From assembly GCA_963776225.1 (NCBI GenBank), contig CAVZLL010000003.1, positions 992,001-1,056,000 of the forward strand: a DNA stretch of 64,000 bases. The letters run 5' to 3'. Positions 50,656 through 59,382 of this stretch are shown piece by piece. Made by a program: the position numbers and the translations under genes. Under the pieces are notes generated by a model that made no database searches, was not told the origin of the DNA, and saw only the letters and a program-made list of their open reading frames with translations. Source of the stretch: Bog-756 sp963776225. Its GTDB lineage: Bacteria; Actinomycetota; Acidimicrobiia; Acidimicrobiales; RAAP-2. Position 1 is the stretch's first letter. Each line of letters starts with the position of its first letter.

Positions 50656-51803
50656 CAGCGACCGGAACCACCAGGGCCACCACGGCCACAGTGGTCTCCC
50701 GACGGGCCAGGGGATCGGGGGTGACCAGGATCGACCAGGTGATCCCCTCACTCGCCAGCCGCGACGCCATCGGCGGTCACGCCATCCAGTTGCAGTCACT
50801 CCTGCGGTCGCGCGGGTACGCGTCGGAGATCTACTACGGGAACGCCACCCCTGACCGGCTCGATCACGGGATCCCGGTGCACCGGATCGGCGATCCCCCG
50901 AGTGCGGGACGGGTCCTGCTCTACCAGCTCTCGATCGGGAGCGGCGTCGCCGACATCTTCCGGGAGCGTCCCGAGCGCAAGTTCGTGAACTATCACAACA
51001 TCACCCCCGCCGGGCTCCTCGAGGCGTGGGTGCCGGCCGTCGGTGAGGAGGTGCGTTGGGGACGGGCACAGCTGCGCGACCTCGCGCCGGTCACCGAGTT
51101 CGCGGTCGCCGATTCCCTCTTCAACGAGCATGAGCTCCGCGATGCCGGCTACCGGGCCACGGCGACCGTGCCACTCCTCGTCGACCTCGACGAGTTCTCC
51201 GGATCCCCGGATCCCGCTCTGGCCGAGCAGCTGGCCGCCCAGCGGGCCCGGGGTGGGACCGACCTCCTGTTCGTCGGCAAGGTCTCCCCGCACAAGGGCC
51301 AGCACGATCTGGTCAAGGCACTGGCCGCCTACCGACGGCTCTACGATCCCGAGGCCCGGCTGCACGTCGTGGGCGGGGCGATCAGCGACGAGTACCTCGA
51401 TGCGCTCGAGCGGTTCACCGACGAGCTCGGGTTGCGCGGGGCGGTCGACATCCCCGGCTCGGTGACCCACGAGGAGCTCATCGCCTATTACGCCGCGTCG
51501 GACGCTTTCGTCTGCCTCTCCAACCACGAGGGATTCTGCGTGCCCCTGCTCGAGGCCATGTTCCACCGGCTCCCCATCGTGGCCTACGCCAACACCGCCG
51601 TCCCCGAGACCGTCCAGCAGGCGGGGCTCATCCTTCCGAACAAGGAGCCGGCGCGGGTGGCCGCAGCGATCGACCGGGTGGTGACCGACGCCAGGCTGCG
51701 TGACGAGCTGGCGCGTGCCGCCACCGAGCGCGTCGCCCGGTTCGCGCTACCCCGGGTCAGGGAGGACTTCGCTTCCGCGCTCGACGCCGCCTGCGCAGCG
51801 TGA
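50652..51803 (+). CDS. GT4 family glycosyltransferase, type A copy 3
   Basis: 383 residues from GTG 50652, which overlaps the Wzt stop; GTG 50721 would give 360 residues, matching the two paralogues, and the 23 extra residues are Thr/Arg-rich and unmatched. Seen: TRIDQVIPSLASRDAIGGHA, NYHNITPAGLLEAW, LLFVGKVSPHKGQHDLV and SNHEGFCVPLLEAMFHR. The product is a cytoplasmic sugar transferase. Its stop overlaps the GTG of a 12-codon ORF that leads to the next gene. Confidence 0.9.
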   Translation: MTATGTTRATTATVVSRRARGSGVTRIDQVIPSLASRDAIGGHAIQLQSLLRSRGYASEIYYGNATPDRLDHGIPVHRIGDPPSAGRVLLYQLSIGSGVADIFRERPERKFVNYHNITPAGLLEAWVPAVGEEVRWGRAQLRDLAPVTEFAVADSLFNEHELRDAGYRATATVPLLVDLDEFSGSPDPALAEQLAAQRARGGTDLLFVGKVSPHKGQHDLVKALAAYRRLYDPEARLHVVGGAISDEYLDALERFTDELGLRGAVDIPGSVTHEELIAYYAASDAFVCLSNHEGFCVPLLEAMFHRLPIVAYANTAVPETVQQAGLILPNKEPARVAAAIDRVVTDARLRDELARAATERVARFALPRVREDFASALDAACAA

Positions 51804-51838
51804 CCTCGGACGTGACGTCGACGGCACCCGGACGATGA
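51800..51838 (+). CDS. 12-codon relay ORF between two GT4 genes
   Basis: GTG 51800 overlaps the preceding stop (GTGA at 51800-51803); the 12-residue frame VTSDVTSTAPGR ends at TGA 51836-51838, overlapping the ATG of the next GT4 gene (ATGA at 51835-51838). Both joints use 4-base overlaps, so ribosomes could hop through it. At 39 nt it has the same length as the leader ORFs before GH1 and GH4. Confidence 0.35.
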   Translation: MTSDVTSTAPGR

Positions 51839-53031
51839 GGGTCGCCTTCGTCGTCCCCCGCTACGGCCCGTCCATCATCGGTGGCGCAGAGACCGCGGCC
51901 AGGCTCCTCGCCGAGCACCTGGTATCCCGTGTGGGCTGGGAGGTCGACGTGCTCACCACCTGCGCCGAAGACTTCGTGAGCTGGGACGACGTCTACCCGG
52001 AGGGAGAGGAGCGGATCGGCGGCGTCCGGGTGGTGCGCTTCGCCTCGGCCAGGGGGCGCGACCCGTCGTTCCATCCGCTCTCGGCCGCACTGCTGGCCGA
52101 CCCCGGAAGGGCCACGCTGGAGGACGCCGAGCGCTGGGTCGACCTGCAGGGCCCGCTCGCGCCGGCCCTCGCCGCGGCCGCAGCCGACTGGTCGGCGGAT
52201 GCGTTCGTCTTCTATCCCTACCTCTACTACCCGACCGTCCGGGTCATCGCGCGGGTCGCCGCCCCGACCATCCTCCACCCCGCTGCCCACGACGAGCCGG
52301 CACTGCGCCTCCCGGTCTTCCCACGGGTGTTCGACGCAGCCGACGGGCTGGTGTTCCAGACGACCGCAGAGCGCGACCTCGTCGAAGCGCGTTTCCCGGT
52401 CGCCACCCACCACCAGCTGCTCCTCGGTCTCGGGGTCGACGACCCTGACGACCCGGCACTCGCCGGCGCTCCCGGCCCTCCCGTGGTTCCACCGGGGTGC
52501 CCCTACCTGGTCTGCCTCGGCCGGGTCGACGGCCATAAGGGGACCACCATGCTCGCCACCTACTTCGCCCGCTACAAGGCGCGTCGCCCGGGTCCGCTCC
52601 GCCTGGTACTGGCCGGTCCGGTCGTCGAGCCACCCGCGCCCCACCCCGAGATCGACCTGCTCGGGTCTGTCGGGGACCCGACCAAGTGGGAACTGCTCCG
52701 TTCCGCGGCGCTCCTGGTGTCGCCCTCCCCGTGGGAGGCCTTCTCGCTGGTGGTGGCCGAAGCGTGGAGCGCCCGCATCCCGGTGCTGGTCAACGCCGCC
52801 TGTGGTGCCACGGTCGAGCAGTGCGCGCGCTCTGGCGGCGGACTGCGGTTCGGCGGGTACGGCGAGTTCGAGGTGGGGCTCGACCGGCTGCTCGGTGACC
52901 CGGAGGTCCGGGGCGGGTTCGCTCGCAGGGGACGTGCCTACGTCGACCGCCACTTCCGGTGGTCGCTGATCACCGACCGGTACGCGGCGTTCGTCGAATC
53001 GGTGGCCGGCCGGAAGTCGCCTCCCCGGTAG
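51835..53031 (+). CDS. GT4 family glycosyltransferase, type B copy 2
   Basis: 398 residues, paralogue of the gene at 44.3 kb: MRVAFVVPRYGPSIIGGAET, ILHPAAHDEPALRL, CLGRVDGHKGTTML, ARYKARRPGPLRL and SPWEAFSLVVAEAW with the E-x7-E pair. ATG 51835 is fixed by the ATGA joint with the relay ORF. It is the last gene of the island; a CGGGCGCCCG palindrome follows the stop at 53035-53044, then the sequence changes character. Confidence 0.9.
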   Translation: MRVAFVVPRYGPSIIGGAETAARLLAEHLVSRVGWEVDVLTTCAEDFVSWDDVYPEGEERIGGVRVVRFASARGRDPSFHPLSAALLADPGRATLEDAERWVDLQGPLAPALAAAAADWSADAFVFYPYLYYPTVRVIARVAAPTILHPAAHDEPALRLPVFPRVFDAADGLVFQTTAERDLVEARFPVATHHQLLLGLGVDDPDDPALAGAPGPPVVPPGCPYLVCLGRVDGHKGTTMLATYFARYKARRPGPLRLVLAGPVVEPPAPHPEIDLLGSVGDPTKWELLRSAALLVSPSPWEAFSLVVAEAWSARIPVLVNAACGATVEQCARSGGGLRFGGYGEFEVGLDRLLGDPEVRGGFARRGRAYVDRHFRWSLITDRYAAFVESVAGRKSPPR

Positions 53032-53523
53032 GCGCGGGCGCCCGGGGGCAGCCCGTCAGGATTCGAGCTCGCTGACGTGCGGGCTGTCTAACGCAGTAGT
53101 TGCCCACCATTTGGTCTTGGAATGCCTTGTTCGTCACCACGACATACTGTCTCTCTCACGGGCCCAAGACCACTGCCACTGCGTGCTGGTTCCGCATGAG
53201 GGGGAGTGGACGCCGTCCACAAGTGCCGGATCGTGACATGTTCGCAGGTGTGGGGCAGGGAGGTGGCTATCTCTCACACCACCCAGGCGCGCCCGAATGT
53301 GGCGTTCGGTATCGGGCATAGCAGGCGCACTGGCCGAGGGTGCGCCGTGACCCGGTGTTTGGGGCGCATCTTGGCGGCGCTGGCCTGGGTTCATAGGGGA
53401 CACCTTCGTGACCTGCCAAAACTGTGCGCTGTTCTGTCGAGACAATTCGCGGAGGCAGCACGTAGAAGTGATCAGGCCGGCGCCAGGATAAGGTGACGCT
53501 GCGACTCCGGAGAAGGGGGATGC
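53032..53523 (+). other. 492-base gap at the border of the accessory region
   Basis: No convincing gene. GC content visibly falls from about 53.1 kb. The gap holds a GTGGAC-GCC-GTCCAC inverted repeat (53206-53220) and, near its right end, a TAAGGT box (53489-53494) and the GGAGAAGGGGGA ribosome site of the amidohydrolase. Open frames on both strands here have no family features. Confidence 0.4.
53489..53494 (+). promoter_or_regulatory. -10 box for amidohydrolase gene
   Basis: TAAGGT, about 30 bases before ATG 53524, predicts a short leader that carries the GGAGAAGGGGGA ribosome site (53509-53520). Confidence 0.35.
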
Positions 53524-54738
53524 ATGCCCTATAACACCGGGCGAGTCGTCCACGACGCCGACGCCCACATCATGGAAACTCCGACATGGCTCCGTGAGTA
53601 CGCTGACCCTTCGATCCGTGATCGAATCCAACCGCTTCGCTATCCCGGCGGCAACGAGCTTCGACAGAGCGGCGACCCCGAGGAGCAGCAGGCCGACCTC
53701 CGACGGGCATTCGCCGACCTGGCCGAGAGGCACGCGTCGGACGAGTACCGGGCCGAAGAAGGGGCCAACATCATGGCGCGCAAGAACTTCACCGCCACCG
53801 GGTCATTCATTGCCGCTGACCGGCCTCGCGCCCTCGACCTGCTGGGATTCTCCAGCCAGCTGGTTTTCAACACGTTCCACAACCGGCGGTTGCACGACTG
53901 GGAGCACTCGGGCGACATCGACCTCGCCTATGGCACGGCACTGGCCCACAACCGAGGGATGGTCGAGTTCTGTTCGGTCGACTCCCGCCTCCTTCCCACC
54001 TGCTACGTGCCAGTGGCCGACTTCGACCGGGCGGTGGCCACAGCGAGCCAGGCTATTGACATGGGGGCCGCCGCGCTTCTCGTTGCCTCAGGCTGCCCGG
54101 CCGGCCACTCGCCGAGCCATGTCGGGCTCGACGGCGTATGGAGCCGGGCGCAAGAGTCGGGGATACCCGTCGTGTTCCACGTGGGGGGCACCGGCGACCT
54201 GATCGACCGAAACTACTTTCACAACGGGTTGCCAGTGCCGCCGGACTTCCACGGAGGCGAGGAGAACTTCCGGTCCGTTGATTACATGGGCATCCCGCAT
54301 CCGCCAGAGCAGACGCTGGCCACGATGATCTTTGACGGCGTGCTCGACCGGTTCCCGGAGCTCCGATTCGGCGTCATCGAGCAGGGTGCGGTGTGGGTTC
54401 CGAGCTGGATCCGGCAGATGGAGTCCGCCGTTGACGCCTTCGGCCGCCACGAGGAGCGCATTCGGAATTTGGAGTTGCGCCCGACCGAGTACGTCCGGCG
54501 CCAGATCCGGTTCACGCCGTACCCGAGCGAGGACGTGGGGTGGATCATCGCCCAGTCCGGTCCCGAGGTGGCCATGTTCTCCTCCGACTACCCCCACGTG
54601 GAGGGCGGCCGAAAGCCCCTCGAGCACTTCGCCGCATCGATGGACGCCGCAGGTACGGACCAGGACGCGCAGGAGCGCTTCTACAGCGCCAACTTCCTCG
54701 ACCTGATGGGCACGGCCGGACTAGCACTGGCGGCCTGA
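53524..54738 (+). CDS. Amidohydrolase family protein (COG2159 type)
   Basis: 404 residues of the amidohydrolase-2 TIM barrel. The opening VVHDADAHIMETP gives the metal-binding D-x-H, GIPVVFHVGGTGDL a further His, and MFSSDYPHVEGG the catalytic Asp, with LDRFPELRFGVIEQGAVWV typical of decarboxylase/hydrolase members such as ACMSD-like enzymes. The substrate is unknown; many actinobacterial copies are linked to aromatic or steroid breakdown. ATG 53524 has a strong GA-rich ribosome site. It stands alone on the plus strand. Confidence 0.87.
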   Translation: MPYNTGRVVHDADAHIMETPTWLREYADPSIRDRIQPLRYPGGNELRQSGDPEEQQADLRRAFADLAERHASDEYRAEEGANIMARKNFTATGSFIAADRPRALDLLGFSSQLVFNTFHNRRLHDWEHSGDIDLAYGTALAHNRGMVEFCSVDSRLLPTCYVPVADFDRAVATASQAIDMGAAALLVASGCPAGHSPSHVGLDGVWSRAQESGIPVVFHVGGTGDLIDRNYFHNGLPVPPDFHGGEENFRSVDYMGIPHPPEQTLATMIFDGVLDRFPELRFGVIEQGAVWVPSWIRQMESAVDAFGRHEERIRNLELRPTEYVRRQIRFTPYPSEDVGWIIAQSGPEVAMFSSDYPHVEGGRKPLEHFAASMDAAGTDQDAQERFYSANFLDLMGTAGLALAA

Positions 54739-54767
54739 AGACTTACCAGCGGTGTCGCGGGGCAGGC

Positions 54768-54917
54768 ATGGCCCTGCACGCCAAAGGGCTGCAAGGGTCG
54801 AGGAGGGTCCGGCCGCGCAACCCCGAGGAGCTCACCGCAGGCCAGGAAGCCCAGCTTGCCTGGGTCGCCGATGTGGACGAGAGACCCAGGATCGCCATCC
54901 AGGCCAAGGACGTGTGA
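54768..54917 (+). pseudogene. Transposase remnant (ISL3-like fragment)
   Basis: A 49-codon frame contains RNPEELTAGQEAQLAWVADV, which resembles the KNPENLT-x-x-Q-x-x-x-LAWIA-x-D segment of ISL3-family transposases, followed by a degenerate equivalent of the R-A-Y-x-L-K-E motif (RIAIQAKD). Everything else of a roughly 400-residue transposase is missing and no terminal repeats are seen. A GGGGCAC/GTGCCCC inverted pair lies just downstream (54935-54964). It is taken as a decayed insertion-sequence relic. Confidence 0.45.
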
Positions 54918-55009
54918 CCACCATCTGATGATCGGGGGCACACCGTCTTCTCACGCCGTGCCCCTTGTCTGTGGCCTCTGGCGATCGCAAGGGTAGATCC
55001 CGTTCAAGG

Positions 55010-55615
55010 TCAACCCGCTTTCGAGCCAGACGCGGGTCGAGACATGAACCACACGATTGGTCCCCGATCGGGCGCTTCCTCCCGGGAGAGGACGACGAAA
55101 CCATGATGCTTGTACCACGGCACTGTGCGCGGATTGCCAGTCACGAGGAAACTGGGGTTACCAAAGGCGTCGGCTCTCTCCAACCCGTGGTTCAGGAGAA
55201 GGCTGCCAACCCCCAACCCGCGCTTGGCAGGGTCGGTAGCCAAGAGGGGAACGTACCAATGAGGTTCGGCCGGCCGATGACTGTCGACCCACTGCCAGAA
55301 CCCCACGAACCGTTCGGGATGCCCACCATGGTCAGCCAGAACCGGGCAGATGGCGGCGTCAAGGGCCTCGTCGTCATAGCCGGATCCGGGCGGAATCCAA
55401 GCACAGGCACCCGACAGGTCATTACAGACCCAGAGCCACCCCTCAGAGACGAGTTGATCAACCACCAAGGAGAGCTCGAGCTCGAGCTCGAGGAGCTTTC
55501 TTGGAGCGTCACACGCTAGACACCAGCGTTCAATCGGGTCGTCAAGAAACGCTAGTGCCAAGAGCCGGGCGAGAACTACAACCTCGCCGGTCGGAAATGT
55601 CAAGGCGATGTGCAT
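55010..55615 (-). CDS. GNAT family N-acetyltransferase
   Basis: 201 residues from ATG 55615; a TTG at 55645 would add ten. The fold is indicated by VVVLARLLALAFLDDPI at the start, HWYVPLLATDPAKRGLGVGS (strand 4 and the acetyl-CoA loop R-G-x-G-x-G/A), LLLNHGLERADAFGNPSFLV and VPWYKHHGFVVL (the G-F end motif). It acetylates an unknown amine. It is a stand-alone gene in the accessory region, convergent with the transposase relic, with lower GC than the island genes. Confidence 0.85.
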   Translation of the reverse strand: MHIALTFPTGEVVVLARLLALAFLDDPIERWCLACDAPRKLLELELELSLVVDQLVSEGWLWVCNDLSGACAWIPPGSGYDDEALDAAICPVLADHGGHPERFVGFWQWVDSHRPAEPHWYVPLLATDPAKRGLGVGSLLLNHGLERADAFGNPSFLVTGNPRTVPWYKHHGFVVLSREEAPDRGPIVWFMSRPASGSKAG

Positions 55616-55645
55616 GTACGCAGGCGAATCCGTCGCCCTGGTCAA

Positions 55646-56145
55646 TACTGTCGTGCCGGCCTCACAACTCGTACTCTCCCTTGTCGAAGGCGCAGAAGCT
55701 CTACTTGGGGCGGTGCCGCGGAGCTGATTCAGTCGCGGCGAACGGGATCAAAGCGGGGTCAGCGGCACAGCTAGCCCTTCGCACGGCGTATGGAGAACGG
55801 CACCGCTCAGGATCGTCCTCAACTGGTGACCGTGGCGACCTCTGCCCGAGGGATATTGCCGGATTTCGCTCGGCACGCGAGCTTTTGGCGGATTGTCCCC
55901 ATCATGCCTGAAGTGGGCAGGGATATGCGCCACTGTCCCGGCAACTGGGGCATCCCCCGACCGTCGCCAGCCTGACAATTCCTGTGTCGCCTGGCCGACT
56001 GACGGCTCGTACCCCCTGGGCGCACACTGCTCTTATAAACGATGTCGCCAACGAAAGGACCACACGAATGACAGCGCGCCATGCGCTGCATGACCCCGCG
56101 GCCCACCATCATCGGCGGGCCGCTCTACGAAGCGGAGGTACGTCC
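55646..56145. other. 500-base gap without recognisable gene
   Basis: No supported coding frame. A TATAAA box at 56034-56039 and an in-frame ATG at 56068 with GAAAGGA upstream lie near the right end; the ribosome site AGCGGAGGT then precedes ATG 56146 of the secreted protein. The stretch 55,750-55,980 could be residue of a decayed gene, but no family is evident. Confidence 0.4.
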
Positions 56146-56790
56146 ATGAAAACACGATTCGTCGTCGCACTCGCGGTGGTGTGCTCATCGTTGGGTGTGG
56201 TCACCGGTGGGTTGGTTGCCCACGCCGGACCAGGAGCGACCCCGGAAATCGATCGGGCAAACGCCAAGGTGATCAGCCTGCAGGGTCCCCCACTCAGGCA
56301 GGTGAGCTGTCCGGGTGAGGACGCCATGGGCTACACGTCCTACTATGGCGCCTTCACGGGAGGCATCACCCAGATCGTCCCGGATCCGACCGACTATCCG
56401 CTTCCGGCGGGCAGTACGCTGTCCCTGACCGGCATCGTCTGGACGATCAACCTCAAGACAATGCGTGGCGTGCTGACCGCCACCGTAGGCATCGGCACAG
56501 CGGCTGCGCCCATCTACTCGGGCAAGCTCACCCTTGTCACGCAGGGTCTGCCTACCGCTACCGGCGCGCCGGTGCCGGGCCGAGGATGGATCAATGCCAA
56601 GGCGACACCTCCTGACGAAGGAGCGACGACACCGGGCGACGACAGCCTGATCGCCAACGTCGAGGCGAAGCTCACCTCAGTCGGCGTCGGCACCCTCCAG
56701 TTCGGGAACGGCGTCCCATCGTTGGCAATCCCGGACTACTCGGTCGTCACCAATGTCGCACCGGCTCCCGCTGCCGACGGGACCTGCTGA
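56146..56790 (+). CDS. Secreted protein of unknown function
   Basis: 214 residues. A clear signal peptide (MKTRFVVALAVVCSSLGVVT, cleavage likely after the AHA near residue 28) precedes a Gly/Thr-rich beta-type mature part with one Cys early (VSCPGEDAMGYTSYYG) and one at the extreme C-terminus (DGTC), which could form a disulfide. ATG 56146 is chosen for the GGAGG site eight bases upstream; ATG 56068 is in frame but gives a His/Arg-rich extension. I recognise no family. A strong terminator follows. Confidence 0.7.
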   Translation: MKTRFVVALAVVCSSLGVVTGGLVAHAGPGATPEIDRANAKVISLQGPPLRQVSCPGEDAMGYTSYYGAFTGGITQIVPDPTDYPLPAGSTLSLTGIVWTINLKTMRGVLTATVGIGTAAAPIYSGKLTLVTQGLPTATGAPVPGRGWINAKATPPDEGATTPGDDSLIANVEAKLTSVGVGTLQFGNGVPSLAIPDYSVVTNVAPAPAADGTC

Positions 56791-56847
56791 CCCAGGACGA
56801 TCCGGACGAAGACGGGCGCCTCCTCGCGCCCGACCATTGACGACAGT

Positions 56848-56880
56848 GACCGGCCCCGGGCGTCTCGCCCGGGGCCGGTC
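56848..56880 (+). terminator. Strong hairpin terminator after the secreted protein gene
   Basis: GACCGGCCCCGGGCG, TCT, CGCCCGGGGCCGGTC: a perfect 15-base stem with a three-base loop, 58 bases after the stop. There is no long T-tract, as is common in actinobacteria. It may also work leftward. Confidence 0.75.
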
Positions 56881-57058
56881 CGGTTGGTAAGGGGCAGGGA
56901 CCTTGACCCCATTCAGCGGGCCGGGGACCGCTCTGATAACTGACTCTCTCCCGGTGTTATGAGACAGGTCTTCACCATGGTCGTGGCGAGTGGCTCGGGA
57001 CGGCTGGTGCAAGACGGTTGGTCTGTGAAACGGCCCAAGTCACGTGCATTCCGCAGGG

Positions 57059-57787
57059 TTATCCGTCGACTCGGCGGGCGCTCAACAGCAGCAGTCGCGG
57101 GATGGTGGGCGCAATAGAAAATCCGCCAGTCTCTATCAGAACCTCCGACGGTGGCGGCGGTTCCACCATATCTTCGATGAACAGTCCGACTTTGCCCATG
57201 ACATGGACGTACCTGTGCAGCGGCCGATGGGCGAACGGCAAGTGAACCCCAGGTGCGACCTCGTCGATCGCAGCATCATCGGGGAGGTAGGGGCCGACCT
57301 TCCAATACGGTTCGCCAAGTTGTTCGTCATCGACCCATCCGCTGCCGGGCGCCTGGAGAAGCGGGTGGACGAGGAGCAACAGGAACTGCCCACCTGGCAC
57401 CAAGACACGCGCGACTTCGTGAATCGCGGGCTCGAACGGCTCGATGTGCTCGAGGGCTAGGCACAGGACCACCGCGTCGAACGCGGCTCCGTGGAAAGGA
57501 AGCAGCTCGGCCTGTGCTCGCGTGTAGCAAGGCAGGCCGCCACGGTCGTGGGCTGTACGAATCTGAGAGGAGGCCCGGTCGAGTCCTACCACTTCGGTCC
57601 CTGCCCGTGCGATGCACCGGGAGACCTGCCCTTCACCACACCCGACGTCGAGCACCCGCCGCGCCTCTCGTAGGTGGTGCTTGACTAGCGGAAGGATCTG
57701 CTCTTCGTACTCGGAGTCGGCTCCGTTGGAGAAGGCGTGCTGCCACCAAGCAGCGTGTTGCTCCCACAGGGAACCGTCGAACACCAC
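57059..57787 (-). CDS. Class I SAM-dependent methyltransferase
   Basis: 242 residues. Motif I VLDVGCGEGQVSRCIARAG near residue 45, acidic VVGLDRASSQI, AELLPFHGAAFDAVVLCLAL (motif II/III) and VLVPGGQFLLLLVHP are all intact. This is a methyltransferase-11 type enzyme with an unknown small-molecule substrate. GTG 57787 and GTG 57784 are adjacent; TAGCCT on the minus strand (57792-57797) ends seven bases before the second, which favours 57784 as a leaderless start. It diverges from the P450 gene. Confidence 0.87.
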   Translation of the reverse strand: MVFDGSLWEQHAAWWQHAFSNGADSEYEEQILPLVKHHLREARRVLDVGCGEGQVSRCIARAGTEVVGLDRASSQIRTAHDRGGLPCYTRAQAELLPFHGAAFDAVVLCLALEHIEPFEPAIHEVARVLVPGGQFLLLLVHPLLQAPGSGWVDDEQLGEPYWKVGPYLPDDAAIDEVAPGVHLPFAHRPLHRYVHVMGKVGLFIEDMVEPPPPSEVLIETGGFSIAPTIPRLLLLSARRVDG

Positions 57788-57791
57788 GGTG

Positions 57792-57797
57792 AGGCTA
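57792..57797 (-). promoter_or_regulatory. Leaderless -10 box for methyltransferase gene
   Basis: TAGCCT on the minus strand ends seven bases before GTG 57784 and four before GTG 57787. Confidence 0.35.
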
Positions 57798-57964
57798 TCG
57801 CGGCGTCCAGAGCGCGGACCCAGTAGCTGCGAGCTGCGCCTGTCTCACTTCCCAGAGGTCAAAACCGCGCCCAGTCCCGGCCTTCGGGGGCACCCGTCTA
57901 TCCCAAGTGTTCGCGAACTCATCACAGGTTTCGCTCGGCACCACGCTGCTTCGCTCGAAGGCGG

Positions 57965-57970
57965 TAGGTT
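57965..57970 (+). promoter_or_regulatory. Leaderless -10 box for P450 gene
   Basis: TAGGTT ends six bases before ATG 57977. Confidence 0.45.
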
Positions 57971-57976
57971 TGCATC

Positions 57977-59227
57977 ATGGTCGGCACGCCAGAACTCGGG
58001 CAGCTAGGCCGGATCTTCGCGGACCCGGCCGCCTACGCAGACCCGGTCGCCTGGCACGAGTCCGCCTACCGTCTACGGCAGGGGGCACCGATCACCCTGG
58101 TCTCCCTCCCCGAGTATCAGGACTTCTGGGCTATCACCCGGCACGCGGACATCATGGAGATCGAGCGCAACGCCGACGTCTTCCGCAACGCCCCAGTGCC
58201 CATCCTCCAGAAGCGCGCCGACATCGAGGCGGGCGTCCTCGAGCAGGACCAGCCGGTGAAGACACTCGTACAGATGGACGGAGACGAGCACCGGGCGAAC
58301 CGCGGCATCGTGAGCGACTGGTTCAAACCCGTGAACGTGCGAAAGCTGGCCGAGCGGGTCGACGAGTTGGCGACCCGCGTCGTCGATCAGATGGAGGCAA
58401 GGGGCGGTCGGTGCGACTTCGCCAACGATGTCGCCATGCCCTACCCGCTCCAGGTGATCCTCTCCATTCTGGGCCTGCCCGAGGCAGACCACCAGAAGAT
58501 GCTCAAGCTCACCCAGGAGCTCTTCGGGGCCGAGGACCCCGACATCGGTCGCGTGGGAGAGGACTCGAGCATCCTCGAAGTGCTGCTCGACTTCGTCAAC
58601 TACTTCACGGATCTGGCTAACGATCGGAGAAGGCATCCCACCGCCGATCTCGCCAGCGTCGTGGCGAACGCCGAGATTGGGGGTCAGCCCCTTCCCGATA
58701 TGGATGTGATGGGCTTTTACCTGATCATCTCGACCGCCGGCCACGATACGACGTCGAATTCCATCGGCGGGAGCATGCTTGCACTGATGGAGCACCGCGA
58801 CCAGCTCGAACTGCTACGGGCTCACCCGGAGCTCATCACCCACGCAGCCGACGAGCTCATCCGCTATGCGTCGCCCGTCAAGCACTTCGTCCGGACCTGC
58901 TGCTCGCCATTCGCGGTCGAAGGCCACCCGTTCGAACCGGGCGACGTGACGCTTCTCTCGTTCGCCTCGGGCAACCGGGACGAGCAGGTGTTCGAGGATC
59001 CCTTTCGGCTCGACGTCCGCCGGGAGAACGCTTCCTCGCACCTCGCCTTCGGGTTTGGCCAGCATTTCTGCCTCGGAGCGCACCTCGCTCGCATGGAGGT
59101 CCGGGCGTTCTTCAGGGAGCTGCTCGGCCGCATCGAATGGATCGAGCTCGACGGTGAACCCTCCTTCGTGCAGTCGACCTTGGTCAGTGGCCCCAAGACC
59201 CTCCCGGTCCGCTACAAGTTCCGCTGA
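57977..59227 (+). CDS. Cytochrome P450
   Basis: 416 residues. The I-helix oxygen motif is AGHDTTSNS, the ExxR pair is in ELIRYASPVKHF, and the heme loop is FGFGQHFCLGAHLARMEV with the Cys ligand near residue 364. The ASPVKHFVRT and GQHFCLGAHLARMEVR wording resembles the CYP125/CYP142-like sterol and fatty-acid hydroxylases of actinobacteria, though the family number needs alignment. It is soluble and needs ferredoxin and a reductase, neither of which is nearby. It is leaderless by its -10 box. Confidence 0.92.
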   Translation: MVGTPELGQLGRIFADPAAYADPVAWHESAYRLRQGAPITLVSLPEYQDFWAITRHADIMEIERNADVFRNAPVPILQKRADIEAGVLEQDQPVKTLVQMDGDEHRANRGIVSDWFKPVNVRKLAERVDELATRVVDQMEARGGRCDFANDVAMPYPLQVILSILGLPEADHQKMLKLTQELFGAEDPDIGRVGEDSSILEVLLDFVNYFTDLANDRRRHPTADLASVVANAEIGGQPLPDMDVMGFYLIISTAGHDTTSNSIGGSMLALMEHRDQLELLRAHPELITHAADELIRYASPVKHFVRTCCSPFAVEGHPFEPGDVTLLSFASGNRDEQVFEDPFRLDVRRENASSHLAFGFGQHFCLGAHLARMEVRAFFRELLGRIEWIELDGEPSFVQSTLVSGPKTLPVRYKFR

Positions 59228-59382
59228 GGGCTCCGGCGAAGGCTGTTCGGACGGCGGGGAGGGGAGCGAGGAGAGATCGGGGGCGCTTCGGAAATGAGCG
59301 GTGTATAGCGCTTAGCAAGCATATGAAGCTACGACGGTCAGATGGTGCCCGCCCCGCTCGCAGGCGTTATGGGACAGGGTGC

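Noticed and set aside
53035..53044. CGGGCGCCCG palindrome as terminator of the glycan island
   Set aside because: No loop and no T-tract; too short to claim.
41933..53066. tRNA-Leu as an integration site, since the 9-mer AGGATTCGA of its T-arm recurs at 53058 beyond the island
   Set aside because: The tRNA 3' end faces away from the island, the match is only nine bases and no integrase is present.
53134..53733. Minus-strand frame of 199 codons across the 53 kb gap
   Set aside because: It overlaps the amidohydrolase start region and shows no family features or ribosome site.
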